NCBI GenBank assembly: GCA_001931905.2
Contig: MSJI02000953.1
Location: 28,787 to 92,786 of the forward strand
Source: Cladosporium sp. IMV 00045
Lineage: Eukaryota; Ascomycota; Dothideomycetes; Cladosporiales; Cladosporiaceae
DNA: 64,000 nucleotides
Direction: 5' to 3'
This document shows, one piece after another, positions 46,235 to 56,906 of this stretch; position 1 is the first letter of the stretch; each line of letters starts with the position of its first letter. Made by a program: the position numbers and the translations under genes. The notes under the pieces were generated by a model, which was not told where the DNA came from, searched no databases, and saw only the letters and a list, made by a program, of their open reading frames with translations.

Positions 46235-47155
46235 ATGGCGACAACAGGGGGATCACAGGCTGCTGGCAGCGACAGCCAACAGAACAAGGCTCCGCAGAAG
46301 TCACCTGAGAGGCCTCGTGGAGGGAAGTCAAAGCGCACGCTCATCGAGAGTGCATGCACCGCTTGCCAGAAGCGAAAGTCAAGAGTATGTCCCAGCAGCA
46401 TCTGAAGTGATTACCGCGTTTTTGGCCCTCTATACTGACTGCTTTTAGTGTGATGGACTGCGGTACGATGCGAAATCACGCGCGAGCGCCTTACTTCAAG
46501 CCCAACAAGATTCCATTCTAACACACGTCCTCACAGGCCAGCCTGCACACGTTGCAAAACATTGCACACTGATTGCGAATACAATGCTGAAGAAGGCGAA
46601 AATCGATGGTCTGCTCTGCGCCGTAAAAACCGCATCCTAGAAAGAGAGCGCGACGAGGCGCGCGACTTGGTAGCCCTCATACACTCCAGCCCAGAGCCTG
46701 AAGCCCAGGAACTGTGCCGGCGCATCAGGGCAGAACCATGCGGCAAAGACGTCGGTGCACTCATTCACGAGGTCCGAGAAGCAATCGAATCAGAGTCCTC
46801 GTCACAACATTCACGACAACAGCAGCAGCAGCAGCAGCAGTACCGTCCTCAAGCCGAGTTCCTCCAAGCTGGCTACGACCCATCCAACATACCACCACCT
46901 ACTCAACTACCACCATTACGATCGATAGTCAACATGGGCCCCTCATGCGGAGGTCTAGCACAACAACAGCCACTGCCTCAGCCATTACCTCAGCCATACC
47001 CGCCCACGCGACCAGCGTACCGACAAGGCAGCCTCGCATCAGCAGTCTCTAACACGTCATACTCCTCCCCATCCTCCTCCGACGGACATGAACACCCATC
47101 GCTTTCCCCAAGAGAGGATCCATTACCATCGAATTGGGCGCAAAGGTTTAGCTAA
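46235..47155 (+). CDS. Zn2Cys6 binuclear-cluster transcription factor (short form)
   Basis: Exons 46235-46384, 46449-46462 (14 nt) and 46537-47155, about 260 residues. The six cysteines are CTACQKRKSRCDGLRPACTRC and C in HTDCEY; the micro-exon encodes most of CDGLR at the heart of the cluster. After the cluster comes a short coiled-coil-like stretch (RRKNRILERERDEARDLVAL), a polyglutamine run, and a Pro/Gln/Ser-rich tail. No Fungal_trans domain is visible before the stop, so it is shorter than the 500-900 residues usual for the family. It is either naturally short or the frame continues through an exon I cannot see. Nuclear regulator, targets unknown. Confidence 0.82.
46815..46840 (+). repeat. 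CAG repeat encoding polyglutamine
   Basis: Eight consecutive Gln codons, mostly CAG, inside the Zn2Cys6 gene. Confidence 0.95.
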
Positions 47156-47784
47156 CATGAGTGGTGGATCGGTGGAAAATGCACGGAGTGAGGACTGGAG
47201 TATTAAAAGCGCGCGACCGGCAGGGAACATTTCGATACGGGAAGAGATCATGCCCACCTCGAGGATTAAGAGGATAATAAAATTGTGGAATGAGAACGGG
47301 ACACTCGCCTTGGGCAGGATGGCCGGCTGGAACAAGTGAGGTCTATTCCTTCTTTCGGCCATACACAATCGGCCGCCAGGCGTCGGAGAAATCTCCGGCG
47401 CCCATTTCTGCCCACTACGCCTCCTTACAAGGGCGCTAAAGTTCGTAATGATATCAACAAAACTGACATGTGCTTCGTTACTGCGACTGTCATCTTTTTG
47501 CTTGTCTCGAACACCATCAATATCACGTAAAATGCTACCAGACGAGTCATTTTCGGGAACGGTATGCAAGTCCATTGAGTGGTATGTCTGGAGTTCTTCC
47601 GTGTTCAAACACCTGATCGACTTCGCCGGCGAGTCTCTCCGTGCCACACGTGCTGCTATCTGGTATGCTCTCTACTTGAAAAATACGCCGCGACCATGGA
47701 GATCGCCTTCCCCTCCCTCGCCCATCCCCACCCCAACCCATCCCCCATTTACCCCTACCCTCCCCCTCAGAACCCCCACCCTAT
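47156..47784. other. Convergent spacer
   Basis: 3' ends of the Zn2Cys6 gene (plus) and the AT-hook gene (minus). C-rich around 47700-47790. No gene. Confidence 0.55.
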
Positions 47785-49138
47785 CTACTCACTGCTGGAG
47801 TTCTCGACTCTCTCCTGAGTCTTCTTCGGACGACCAGGACCGCGCTTTCTCTTCGGCCCCTCCACCACCCTGGTGGTGCGCTTACCCCTGAGGGTTCGCG
47901 GCGGGAGGACCCTTGGTGGCGGCAGGTGGCGGGACATGCGCTTCTTTGACGGCGGCGGCGGCGGGAGGTCGGCAGCGGCGATGTCGGCAGCCTTGCGCTT
48001 CTTGCTGGCGGCGGCGGGCTGTGGTGCTGCCGGCTGCGCCGGAGCTGCTTCCTCGGCCTCTGCGGCGGAGGGGACGGCGGCGGGGGCGTCGGTCTTGGGC
48101 TTCTTCGCCTCGCCAGGGGGAAGCGCAAGTCCATCAGCGAAGGCTTCCTCAGCCCTGCGCTTTTTGCCCCCGGTGGCGGGCGGTGCTGGTGCCGTCGGTG
48201 CTGGTGGCGTGGTCTCGTCGCCTTGCTGGGGAGCGGTCGCTGGCTCCACGAAACGAACAGTGCGACGGCCACCACGGGCGAGGACAGTAGCCTCTGCGGG
48301 CTCGGTGGTAGTGGCGGGGGCGGCGACAGGAGCGGCGACAGGAGCGGAGGCCTTCTTGATGGCCTCGAGGTCGTTGATGCGCGGGCCGGATGTCGTATAG
48401 TCGACCTCCTTGCTCTTGAGATTCTCCGGGATCGTCTGGGAGAGAAGAGCCTTGGTCTTCTTGTGCTGCAGGACGACTCTGGTGTTTCCTGGCACGAAGA
48501 TGGCCCACTTGGTGATGGCGGCGGGCGGCTCGCCGTGCTTCTCCGGGTAGCCCTGGAGATGGTCGAAGAGGACCCAATCTGTTGCAATGTCAGTGAATGG
48601 ACTTGGATGGAAAAAGTTGCGGGTTTCACTTACCCTGACCCTCAGTGATGATGAGGTCCTGGTACTTCCCCTTGCCTCTGGCGGCCGGCTTCCTCACCTT
48701 CTTCTCCGGGCGTGGCCCAGTGCCCTGGACCGACTTGCCATTGCCAGGGAACGGCATCTGCGCGAACCCGTCGACCCTGAGGAGGCTCCTCTTCTCGTTC
48801 ATGCGGCCGATTTTGTCGGCGGTGAAGCCCATCGGGGCGAAGTCGTCGTCAATCTCCTTCTTGCTTAGGGCCTCAAGCTGCGTGCCCCAGAGGAATGGCT
48901 GCTTCCTCTGAGCCTCGAGCTCCTTCTTCAAGGCGTCGTCGACGGCTGTGCTGTGCTTGATTTGCGGCTCAACGGCCGCGGCAGCCTTCTTCGCGGCCGG
49001 CTTCTCCGCCGGCGCCTTCTTGGTGGTGCGAGCAGGGGCAACCTCCTCGGTGCTGGTGGTGATTTCAATGCCTGCGGCCTGGCGGGCGGCGCGAGTGACG
49101 CGCATGGTGGTGGTGGTGTTGTTGTTGTTGGAAGACAT
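47785..49138 (-). CDS. AT-hook nuclear protein of unknown function
   Basis: Exons 49138-48634 and 48578-47785, 432 residues. The N-terminus is low-complexity and basic/alanine-rich. A conserved-looking central block spans FLWGTQLEALSKKEIDDDF, PMGFTADKIGRMNEKRSLL and, across the intron, ITEGQDWVLFDHLQGYPEKHG. The C-terminal half is Pro/Ala-rich with repeated nuclear-localisation-like motifs (GGKKRRAEEAF, ASKKRKAAD, PSKKRMSR) and ends in an AT-hook (KRKRGPGRPKK) that binds the minor groove of AT-rich DNA. A chromatin role is inferred. The central block is not a domain I can name. An 88-bp hairpin repeat lies upstream. Confidence 0.8.
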
Positions 49139-49600
49139 TTTTGACGTCTTGGTGGTGACGAAGTAAAATTAAAAGAAGGGAGGGTCTGGTAGTGGCTTGG
49201 AGGAAGTGGAGAGAGAGCGAGAGGGTGCTGACTTGTAGTGAATGACTCTTGGCCAGCAAGAGTATTGTGAGAAGGTGATTGATGGTAGAAGGTCAAGAAG
49301 GATTGATGTGAGTGTGAGAAAGTGTACAGTTCGAGGAAAGGATCTCCTGGGAAAGAGAAAGGCTTATATTTACAGAATATCTGACAGCTGCATTGTCGAG
49401 GAGACGACAATAGACTTACAACAAGAACAATACATTTGGGGATAGTGAGTTGGTGCATCGTCGTTTTCTATTGTTGTTCGTATAATTGAGGTGGCGGGGA
49501 GAACCTGAAACGCGAACGTCTCTATTGTTGAGAAGCTCCAAGGCGAATGAGGCAGATTGACGAGAAGCGGACAATAGGATGCAAGCAACACTTGCGATGC
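49139..49600. other. Promoter-proximal region of the AT-hook gene
   Basis: About 460 bp upstream of the AT-hook start, with no gene; the tandem repeat begins beyond it. Confidence 0.5.
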
Positions 49601-49610
49601 TGTGAGTGGG

Positions 49611-50000
49611 TACTACCACCATCTGCCATGACACGCCATTGAGAGCGCTTGAGCTGACAAGAACGCTCTCCGTGGGTGGTGTGGTAGTACCATCGCCTCT
49701 ATCACCCTCGAAAGCCCTATGCACTGTTGAGAGCCCTTGAATTGACAAAAGCGCTCTCCGTGTGCGGGAGAGTAGTACCATCACCTCCCTCACCTCCAAA
49801 GACTCAACACACCACTGAGAGCGCTTGAGACAATAGCAACGCTCTCCGTGTCAGGGGTGATAGTACCATCATCTCCCTCGCCTTCAAAAAGGGGATTCAT
49901 CATAAGTAGTTCTCAGTTCAAGAGCTCTCTACGATGCGGGAAGGTAGTACCATCTTCTCTCACTTCGAGGAAACGTATGCACCATTGAGAGCACTTGGGA
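49611..50000. repeat. Degenerate 88-bp tandem repeat with internal hairpin
   Basis: TAGTACCATC recurs at 49685, 49773, 49861 and 49945 (spacings 88, 88, 84), and GAGAGC(G/C)CTTGA at 49641, 49729 and 49817 (88, 88), with a weaker copy at 49987. Within each of the three good units GAGAGC pairs with GCTCTC about 17-20 nt later (for example 49641-49647 with 49664-49670, and 49817-49823 with 49840-49846). Outer copies are degenerate; a reverse-like TACTACCACC lies at 49611. It lies between the COQ7 stop and the AT-hook gene. Confidence 0.85.
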
Positions 50001-50034
50001 TACATGCACAGTGAACGTAACTGCCATTGACATA

Positions 50035-50826
50035 TTACACTTTCTCACTGACCCAAATGGCACCCCTGCAACCTGCCCTGATGACACCAGTGAGCAATTC
50101 GTACGGGTTCGCCTCTTTCGCATCGTTCTCAACAGCGTGGTCGAGATGCTCCAACTCCTCATCCCGGATCTTCTTGACCTCCTTGACCAGACTGCTCAAT
50201 TCCTCGCCCACCTCCTCTCCCCTGTCCTCCATCTCCTGAAACCATTGCAGCAGAACCCGCACCTGCTCGTTGTAATGATCCCCGATCTCCGTCTCTACAG
50301 CCTCTGTGCATGCCATTGCTGCTTCTCGTCCCATGAATCCAGTCGACCAGCCCAGAGCAGTTGCAGCTGCATGCCAGATCGGGTACATTGCGGTTGGACG
50401 AATGCGATGGTGCGCGAGCAGATGATTGAACGTCTTGAAATGGCCGGCTTCCTGATCGTACATGTGTTTCATCAAAGGGCGGAGATTCGGATGGGCCTTG
50501 ACGATCGGAGGTGATTGCGCAGTGTAGATGAGGGTTGCTGCTAATTCGCCGGCATGGTTGACGCGAAGTGCAGAGTCCAGAAATTGCTGCTGCTCCTTTG
50601 TGAGAGGCTTTGATCGCTTGGTCTTTGGGGCGTTGTCTTGGATTGCCTCTGGTTGCGCTTCTCCTGGTGTCGATGCGAATCTTGTGGCATTGGAACTGAA
50701 AGCGTGTCTGGCGTGCAATTGAAATGCGCGAGGAGACAATCTCGCTTTGGTCGATGAGGGAAGGAGTGTCGATCGAATTGGCATTGCCATCTTGAAGAGT
50801 GAAGAAACTGAGAATGGAAGTGACAA
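50035..50826 (-). CDS. COQ7: 5-demethoxyubiquinone hydroxylase, mitochondrial
   Basis: A single exon of 263 residues, or 251 if the second ATG (50788-50790, MAMPIRSTLL) is used. The Arg/Ser-rich N-terminus is a mitochondrial presequence. The catalytic core begins LDSALRVNHAGELAA, with di-iron ligands in NHAGE, YDQEAGHF, CTEAVETEIGDHYNEQ and RDEELEHLDHA. It hydroxylates demethoxyubiquinone to demethylubiquinone in coenzyme Q synthesis, at the matrix side of the inner membrane. It is divergent from RTF1, starts 543 bp apart. The 3' end runs into the 88-bp repeat. Confidence 0.96.
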   Translation of the reverse strand: MSLPFSVSSLFKMAMPIRSTLLPSSTKARLSPRAFQLHARHAFSSNATRFASTPGEAQPEAIQDNAPKTKRSKPLTKEQQQFLDSALRVNHAGELAATLIYTAQSPPIVKAHPNLRPLMKHMYDQEAGHFKTFNHLLAHHRIRPTAMYPIWHAAATALGWSTGFMGREAAMACTEAVETEIGDHYNEQVRVLLQWFQEMEDRGEEVGEELSSLVKEVKKIRDEELEHLDHAVENDAKEANPYELLTGVIRAGCRGAIWVSEKV

Positions 50827-51369
50827 CTGAAACTAAAAATACAAGCTTTGCGAACAAGAAATGAAGGGTAAATGTATTGATATATGCGAGATGCAGCAAG
50901 TCTGCACAAGCCATCCGCGGCGCATCTCTGACGACAGGAAAGTGAAGTTCGATCAAGGACCGCCAACCAATCGGCGCTTCCCGCACTTCCGAGAGACGCG
51001 CGGGAGCGAGCCTCAGTTGCATTAAAGTTGCGCGAGATGTTGGTTAAAGGAACGTGGAGGCCTCGCCCTTCTTATTGTCGTCCACCCGACACAATAGTTA
51101 ATTTTTTCAGCACCTTCTTCACCCACCTCTCTAAGATACACCCCGACATCCACACGATTTCTACATCATCTGACACCAAATCACTCTCACGATCACGAAC
51201 TTACTGCGAAAGACATACCCCGAACCAGGAGAACTCAGACCAAGGAACATCTCAACCTACTGTGCATCTTGCACACGCACCCACATTTCAATCGCTGAAA
51301 TCAAGAGCGCCACACCAACCGCTTACTACCAACATTACTTAATACATCACCCATCCATCCACCGCGAAC
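50827..51369. other. Divergent promoter region between COQ7 and RTF1
   Basis: About 540 bp; the RTF1 side is rich in CACC/ATC leader sequence. No gene. Confidence 0.6.
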
Positions 51370-53271
51370 ATGTCGGACAACGAACTCGACGCTGAGCTTC
51401 TTGCCCTGGCCGGCAGTGACAGCAGCGACGACGAGGGCGAGGCCAACGTCTCCGAACAAATCGACGACCGTTCCCCGACCCCAGAGGCCAAGCCGTCTGT
51501 GGAAAAGAGCGCAGACAACGGCCCGCGCAGAGGCGTGGCCCAGAAAGTGAAGGCGAAGCGAGGAAGCAAGGCGCGCAGACGCCAGGAAAGTGACGATGAA
51601 GACGCGGATGCGTAAGTCGCAAATCTCCTCAGATCGCTGGGTGTTCAAAATGCTAACAGAACTTCCAGATCGCCAGATTCGCCTGGCTCAGCGGTCTCCC
51701 GCGACATGCAGCACTCAGACTCCGAAGCTGAGGACGCTGGCGAGCAATCCGACGACGAAGCACCTCTCTACCCGATCGATGGCCAATTCTCATCTGCCGC
51801 CGACAGAGCGCACATTCTCGGCCTTCCGGAAATCGAGCGCGAACAGATTCTGGCAGACCGTGCCGAGGAGATCACTCGCAGACAGCAGGACTTGCAGGTC
51901 AAGCGCGCCCTGGCCTCTAACAAGGGTCACAAGCGCAAGGCCGACACGGACCTCGACGAGGGCATGAGGAAGAGCAGCAAAGCAAAGACAGAGAAGAGAT
52001 CAGCACTCGACGACTACAAGCGAGCGCGCGAGCAGCGTGAGGCTGGCAAGACTCGCATCGACACCCGTCACGAGCGCAGAGATGAGCGCTCAGCGTCCTT
52101 TGCATCTGATCGCGATGCGGACGGCGAAAGCGAGGTGGAGTGGGCTGAGCCATCCGACCTCAAGCGCGACGAACCTCCTGCAACTCTCCGAGAGTTCAAC
52201 TACGCACATGTTGGCAGGAGCAACTTCGCCAAAGTCTGCTTCTACCCCAACTTCGAGAATGCAGTCAAAGGCTGCTTTGCTCGAGTCAGCATCGGTCCAG
52301 ACAGGTCAACCGGCCAGAACCTGTACCGCATGGCACAGATCAAGGGTATGTTCTTTCCGACATTTCAGGCCTCGACATTTCACTAACACTCCCTAGGATT
52401 CACCGAAGGCAAGCCGTACAAGCTCACGGCAGCAAACGGCAGACAGTTCACAACAGACCAATACATCATCGCTGCTCACGGCTCTGCTGAAAGACCATGG
52501 CCCTTCATTGCTTGCTCCGACAGCAAGATCACCGACGCCGAACTCGATCGTTACTTCTCCGCCCTCGATAAGGACAACATGCGCCACCCCTCTCGCAAAT
52601 ACATCGATGCCAAACTGGCCGACATCAACGCTCTTCTCAACCACAACTGGACCGACAAGGACATCCAAGAGAAGATCAGCAAGCAGACTGCCATGGAGAA
52701 GAAGTACGATCCGGCAAACGCCATGAACCTCCAGCGCGAGAAGATCAACAAGCGCAGGGAGATTGCACAGAACGACGACGACGCAGAGGAAGTTGCGAAA
52801 TGCGACGCCGAGCTGGCAGCACTCGAGAACCAGAAGCTGAACGGCACGTCGAGTTCCCAGGCGCGCGACTCGCCCGCCAAACCCAAGCACAAAGAGAGAG
52901 AGCAGGAGCGTCTGGCCAAACTCAACATCGAGACCCGCCGTACAAACGCAGAGGAAGTCCGCAAAGCGCTGGTGGAGGAGCGTCGCAAGATCCAGAAAGC
53001 CCGCGAAAAGGCCATCGCCGAGGCGAAAGCCAAGGCTGCCGCAAAAGCCGAAGAGGCCGCCAACGGATCCAAATCAGACTTGTTCGGCGAGACGCCCACT
53101 GCCTCAAGACTGGGCACACCCGCCAACGGTACGCCGAAGAGGAGCGGTACGCCTGCAAATGGCAGTATTGGCAAGAAGCCGACTGGTCCTCTCGGAGCTG
53201 TCAGGGGCAGGGCTAAGATGGACGACGATGTGATTGGCAGCATGGATTTGGGCATTGACATTGACATTTGA
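51370..53271 (+). CDS. RTF1: Paf1-complex subunit Rtf1
   Basis: Exons 51370-51611, 51669-52345 and 52397-53271, about 597 residues. The start MSDNELDAELLALAGSDSSD matches the acidic N-terminus of Rtf1. The Lys/Arg-rich region RRQQDLQVKRAL is followed by the Plus3 domain at about 235-375 (LREFNYAHVGRSNFAKVC, YRMAQIKGFTEGKPY). The C-terminal half is coiled-coil (KHKEREQERLAKL...) and ends in Gly/Thr repeats (GTPANGTPKRSGTPANG). Rtf1 couples the Paf1 complex to elongating RNA polymerase II and stimulates H2B ubiquitination. Frame is intact across both introns. Confidence 0.95.
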
Positions 53272-53631
53272 ACACGATGAGGGTATGGATTGGTGACATA
53301 TTTGCGATGGTGCTAGGGCGTATTTGACAAGGGCGGTCAAGCAGGCAACTGAGGCAGACGGACAGCAAGACAGTTGGGAGAAGATTCATGAGAAATGTGT
53401 CCCTTGGCCATGACTGCGCGAGCAAGTCTTCTGGTAACCGAGACCCATAGTATTAGAAAAACTTACTACTCTAGCACAAAATGTGATATGCAGGTCATGT
53501 CGACAGCTCCGAATCTCACGTCTCGAGCATAGCTGTATCTACATATTTGAAGAAAGATCGAAAGTCTAATAATACGGCAGACCAAAAATCCTCTCGCCAC
53601 CCTCCTTACAACTCACTACATCCCTCCCTCC
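53272..53631. other. Convergent spacer
   Basis: 360 bp of 3' UTRs of RTF1 and the isomerase gene; nothing else seen. Confidence 0.6.
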
Positions 53632-54504
53632 CTACAACTTCGCAAACTTAGGCTTCGTCTTCCTCAACCCCGCCAACATCGCATCCCTCACATCATCACT
53701 CTGCACCATCCCCATATTATACGCAGCAACATACCCCAACCCATCCTGCACCGAATGATCCCTACTGAAATTCAACACCTCCTTCGTCGCCTGCACCGCC
53801 ACCGGCGACTTCGTCGCAATCAGTTGCGCCAACTCCAACGCCCCCCTCACAGCCTCCTCTCGACTCTCACAAACCCTCGAAACCAAACCCACCCGTAACG
53901 CCTCCTCCGCCCCCACCTCCCGCGCCGTGAAACACACCTCCTTGACCCAGCTCATGGGCACGTTCGCTTTCGGCAGGCGCGTCAACGTCCCGACGTCAGC
54001 AGCGAGTCCGATGTCGACTTCTTTGACGGCGAAGCGGGTGTCGCGAGCGCAGAAGCGCACGTCGCAGCACGTCGTGATGTCCAGCGCGATGCCGTAGGAG
54101 ATTCCGTGAAGGACGGCGATCACGGGCTTCTCGCACTTTTCGATCGCCGAGACGCTGTTTTGGAATTGTAAGATGTGGCGGCGGAGCAGGACGGCTTTGC
54201 GCGCGGTGTCGAGTTCTGCAGTGCCGAGTTCTTGGGATTCTGACGATTGCGAGAGGGGTCCGGATTCGGATGCGGATTGCACGTCGAGTCCGGCTGTGAA
54301 GGCGCGAGGGCCGGCGGCTGTGAGCAGGATGGCGCGCACGTCAGGGTCGCTGGAGAGTTGGGTGAAGATGGCGCCGAGGCTGTGGACCATGGGTTCGGTG
54401 AAGGCGTTGAGTTTTTCCGGGCGGGAGATTTCCACGTGCACGACGAAGGGGGAGGGGAAGGTTAGGTTGAAGTGGTCGTGTTGGGGGTAGGAGGTGGGTG
54501 CCAT
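53632..54504 (-). CDS. Delta3,5-Delta2,4-dienoyl-CoA isomerase (peroxisomal)
   Basis: A single-exon, 290-residue crotonase-fold protein. The oxyanion-hole region is RAFTAGLDVQSA and GISYGIALDITTC. Three acidic residues match the dienoyl-CoA isomerase (ECH1/DCI1) active site: D in CDVRFCARD, E in KEVDIGLAADVGT, and D in the same motif. The C-terminus ends AKL, a canonical PTS1 peroxisomal signal. The enzyme shifts double bonds so that odd-position unsaturated fatty acids can enter beta-oxidation. An internal insertion rich in S and E (SESGPLSQSSESQELG) lies after the first motif. Enoyl-CoA hydratase is the alternative, less likely given the acidic triad. Confidence 0.92.
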   Translation of the reverse strand: MAPTSYPQHDHFNLTFPSPFVVHVEISRPEKLNAFTEPMVHSLGAIFTQLSSDPDVRAILLTAAGPRAFTAGLDVQSASESGPLSQSSESQELGTAELDTARKAVLLRRHILQFQNSVSAIEKCEKPVIAVLHGISYGIALDITTCCDVRFCARDTRFAVKEVDIGLAADVGTLTRLPKANVPMSWVKEVCFTAREVGAEEALRVGLVSRVCESREEAVRGALELAQLIATKSPVAVQATKEVLNFSRDHSVQDGLGYVAAYNMGMVQSDDVRDAMLAGLRKTKPKFAKL

Positions 54505-55401
54505 GGTGGGTGTTGATTTGGATAGATTAGTGTGTAGGGGTGGGATATGTAGGCTTGTATTCTAAAGGTATGGTGAAGATGGTGTATTGAGTATGTAAAT
54601 TCAAGGTATATTGCCCCAGTAGTTGCTATAAGATCAAGTGTATGTCTTCAACGACGTTGCTCAGAAAATATATAAAGGTGTGATCCTCATCACAGGCGAG
54701 GTTGTCGTCCAAAAACCAGCACCAGTGAACGATACCGAGCCGAGGTTCGCAGGCAATCTCGGTGGGCCGACGACCGTTGGAGAAGAAAACCCAAAGCTCG
54801 TTGCTCTGTGGAGAAATCTGGAGGGTTGGCTCTAGTAAAGTAGTAGTGTCTTGTCCAACAAGGCCTATTCTTTAACCTGCATGAACTGACTTGAAGATAT
54901 GTCTAGCGACTTCACGTTGCCAGAATCGACTACTGCTTACATGAAATCGCTGTTGTTCGATCACGAACACGTGATGGGAACATGCTCACACCACCCCCTT
55001 GTGACATGTTATCGTCTGTGCAACAACAGTGCAAGAACTCGACGTCATATCACCACCCAAAACCTGGCAAGCTCCCCTGCACATCTATGCTATCAGCTCA
55101 GCTTCGTGGGTGGGTGAGCTGTGCGAGATGAGGTAGGGAGGTGTATTAAGTATATAGTTCTTCCTTGCTTGTTGTTTGCTGCTGCTCCTGTGACTAGTAT
55201 TCAAACGTACTTGTTCCAAACAAGCAAACCACTACTGCTATACAGACTCTCTCTCAAACCGCAAAGCTTGACAATCATCCCACAGGCAAACTCAAACACA
55301 GCTCTCTGTCTTCATAGTCCAGATCGTCTAACGAGGCTCCAGAACGAAGAACGAAGCAAACCTGCCAACACCCTAGGAGCCTATCGATCAATCAAAAAAC
55401 C
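54505..55401. other. Divergent intergenic region
   Basis: About 900 bp. It contains the isomerase promoter and a leader of the small gene. No gene or RNA seen. Confidence 0.55.
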
Positions 55402-55932
55402 ATGGCATCAACCATCCTCCCCCACCACAATCCCTCCTCGCAAGCCCCAGACGAGCGCGAATTCCCCGTCCTCTTCACAGTCGAAGGCTCCTCGCGACAC
55501 GAAAGTACGTCCTGCAACCTCCTCCCTAAACCTCCTCCCACCCAAGACCAAAACCCCTTCTTTCTCAAACCAGCTTGTTAATACTGAATAGTAATCCTCC
55601 TCACCCCCACCACGCCCCTCTCCTCCCTAACATCCCTCATCCAAACCACCCTGCAATCCTCGCCCAACGCCGCCGAATTCCTCGGCAAATACCGCAACAA
55701 GAACGTCAGCGAGACGGTGAGGGAGGTGAGCGTCAAATGGGCTTTGTCCTCTCCTTCTTCTTCGGAGGGTAGTGGAGGTAGGGATGGGAGAGTTTGGGTC
55801 AAAGAGACGGTGGTGACGGAGGAGAATGTGAGGGCGGTTTTGAGGATGGTGGAGATGGGGGGTGGGAGGGATGTGCTTGATGTTAAGGTTAGGGTTAGGG
55901 AGGAGAAGAAGGAGGGGGAGGAAAAGAAGTAG
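55402..55932 (+). CDS. Small conserved fungal protein of unknown function
   Basis: Exons 55402-55504 and 55592-55932, 147 residues; borders GTACGT...AATAG and phase agree. The protein begins with a polar stretch (DEREFPVLFTVEGSSRHE) that continues ILLTPTTPLSSLTSLIQ, followed by AEFLGKYRNKNVSETVREV, an acidic/Gly-rich loop, and a charged tail EEKKEGEEKK. Alternating hydrophobic residues suggest a small alpha/beta fold. I cannot assign a family. Two TTAGGG units near 55889 are coding (KVRVREE) and not a telomere. Confidence 0.65.
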
Positions 55933-56864
55933 AGGCTCGGGGGAGGGGATGGTGTGTGTGCTGGTGGTGGAGCGGAGGGGAGGGCAGGGGGTGGGGTTTG
56001 GTGTTTTTCTTTTTGAGCGGGCTATGTTTGGTCTGTCTCGGTTGGCTGGGTTTGGAGGTGACGTTCGACTTCGATAATGACATTCTGCGATTGCTATTCT
56101 CGTAGTGGAAACATGACATGTACTTTTCGTACTTGATCAAACGAGTGTAGCGAACCCCATTCCCTCACAAACCCCCCTCCCTCACGTAGGCTCAGCCTCC
56201 AACAACTCCGCCAAAGCGCCTCAGCGCAAGTCCCTTTCCCATTCAACCCCATAGGCGAATTCCACAATCAGCATCCTTCGCAAACGGGGCAACACGGGAT
56301 GGTGGCGAAGAAGAAGAAAAAGAAAGAAGCGCCGCGTGACAGCACTACAATCAAACAGCAAAAGGTAGCCCTCGCGGCAACACCCCACTCTCTGCTGCAC
56401 GTCAAACCCATTACGGCTCTCGGAGCCTTTCGCTACTTGGAATCGAAACAACAACACATACATCTCCCGTGGGCCGTCACATGTGCCGACGTTGGCGTTG
56501 GACGACCGCGCGGTGACACCGGCAAAGAAGAAAAAGAAACAAGACCCCTTCTTCAGCCTTGCTTTTTTATTTTTCTTGTCCTCTCGCTTCGATTGCGATG
56601 TGCAACCCCCACGTCCTTTACCAAGAGAAGAACGTGTCGCGCACGATAACGACACGCGAACGGGGGACAGTAGGACAAAAAGAAGAATCTTGCGCGTAGC
56701 CGCGCTCTGGTGCGTCGAGCAAGGAAGGCAATACCACGTGCCACCAAGTGCGCGTCCCGGCAGTTTAGGTCGCTGGGAACACAGGGCGTGGGGGAGGGCG
56801 GTTGCCTGGTTTTTTCCTTGTGCGCATGCGATGGGAATTGGATTAGCACGGAAGATGACTGTGG

Positions 56865-56906
<42 letters not shown>

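Noticed and set aside
47781..48629. 282-codon frame overlapping the AT-hook gene
   Set aside because: Arg/Pro/Ser-rich shadow in the second frame of a repetitive coding region.
55889..55900. Two TTAGGG units, like telomere repeat
   Set aside because: They are only two units, lie inside the coding exon of the small protein gene, and are flanked by ordinary genes.
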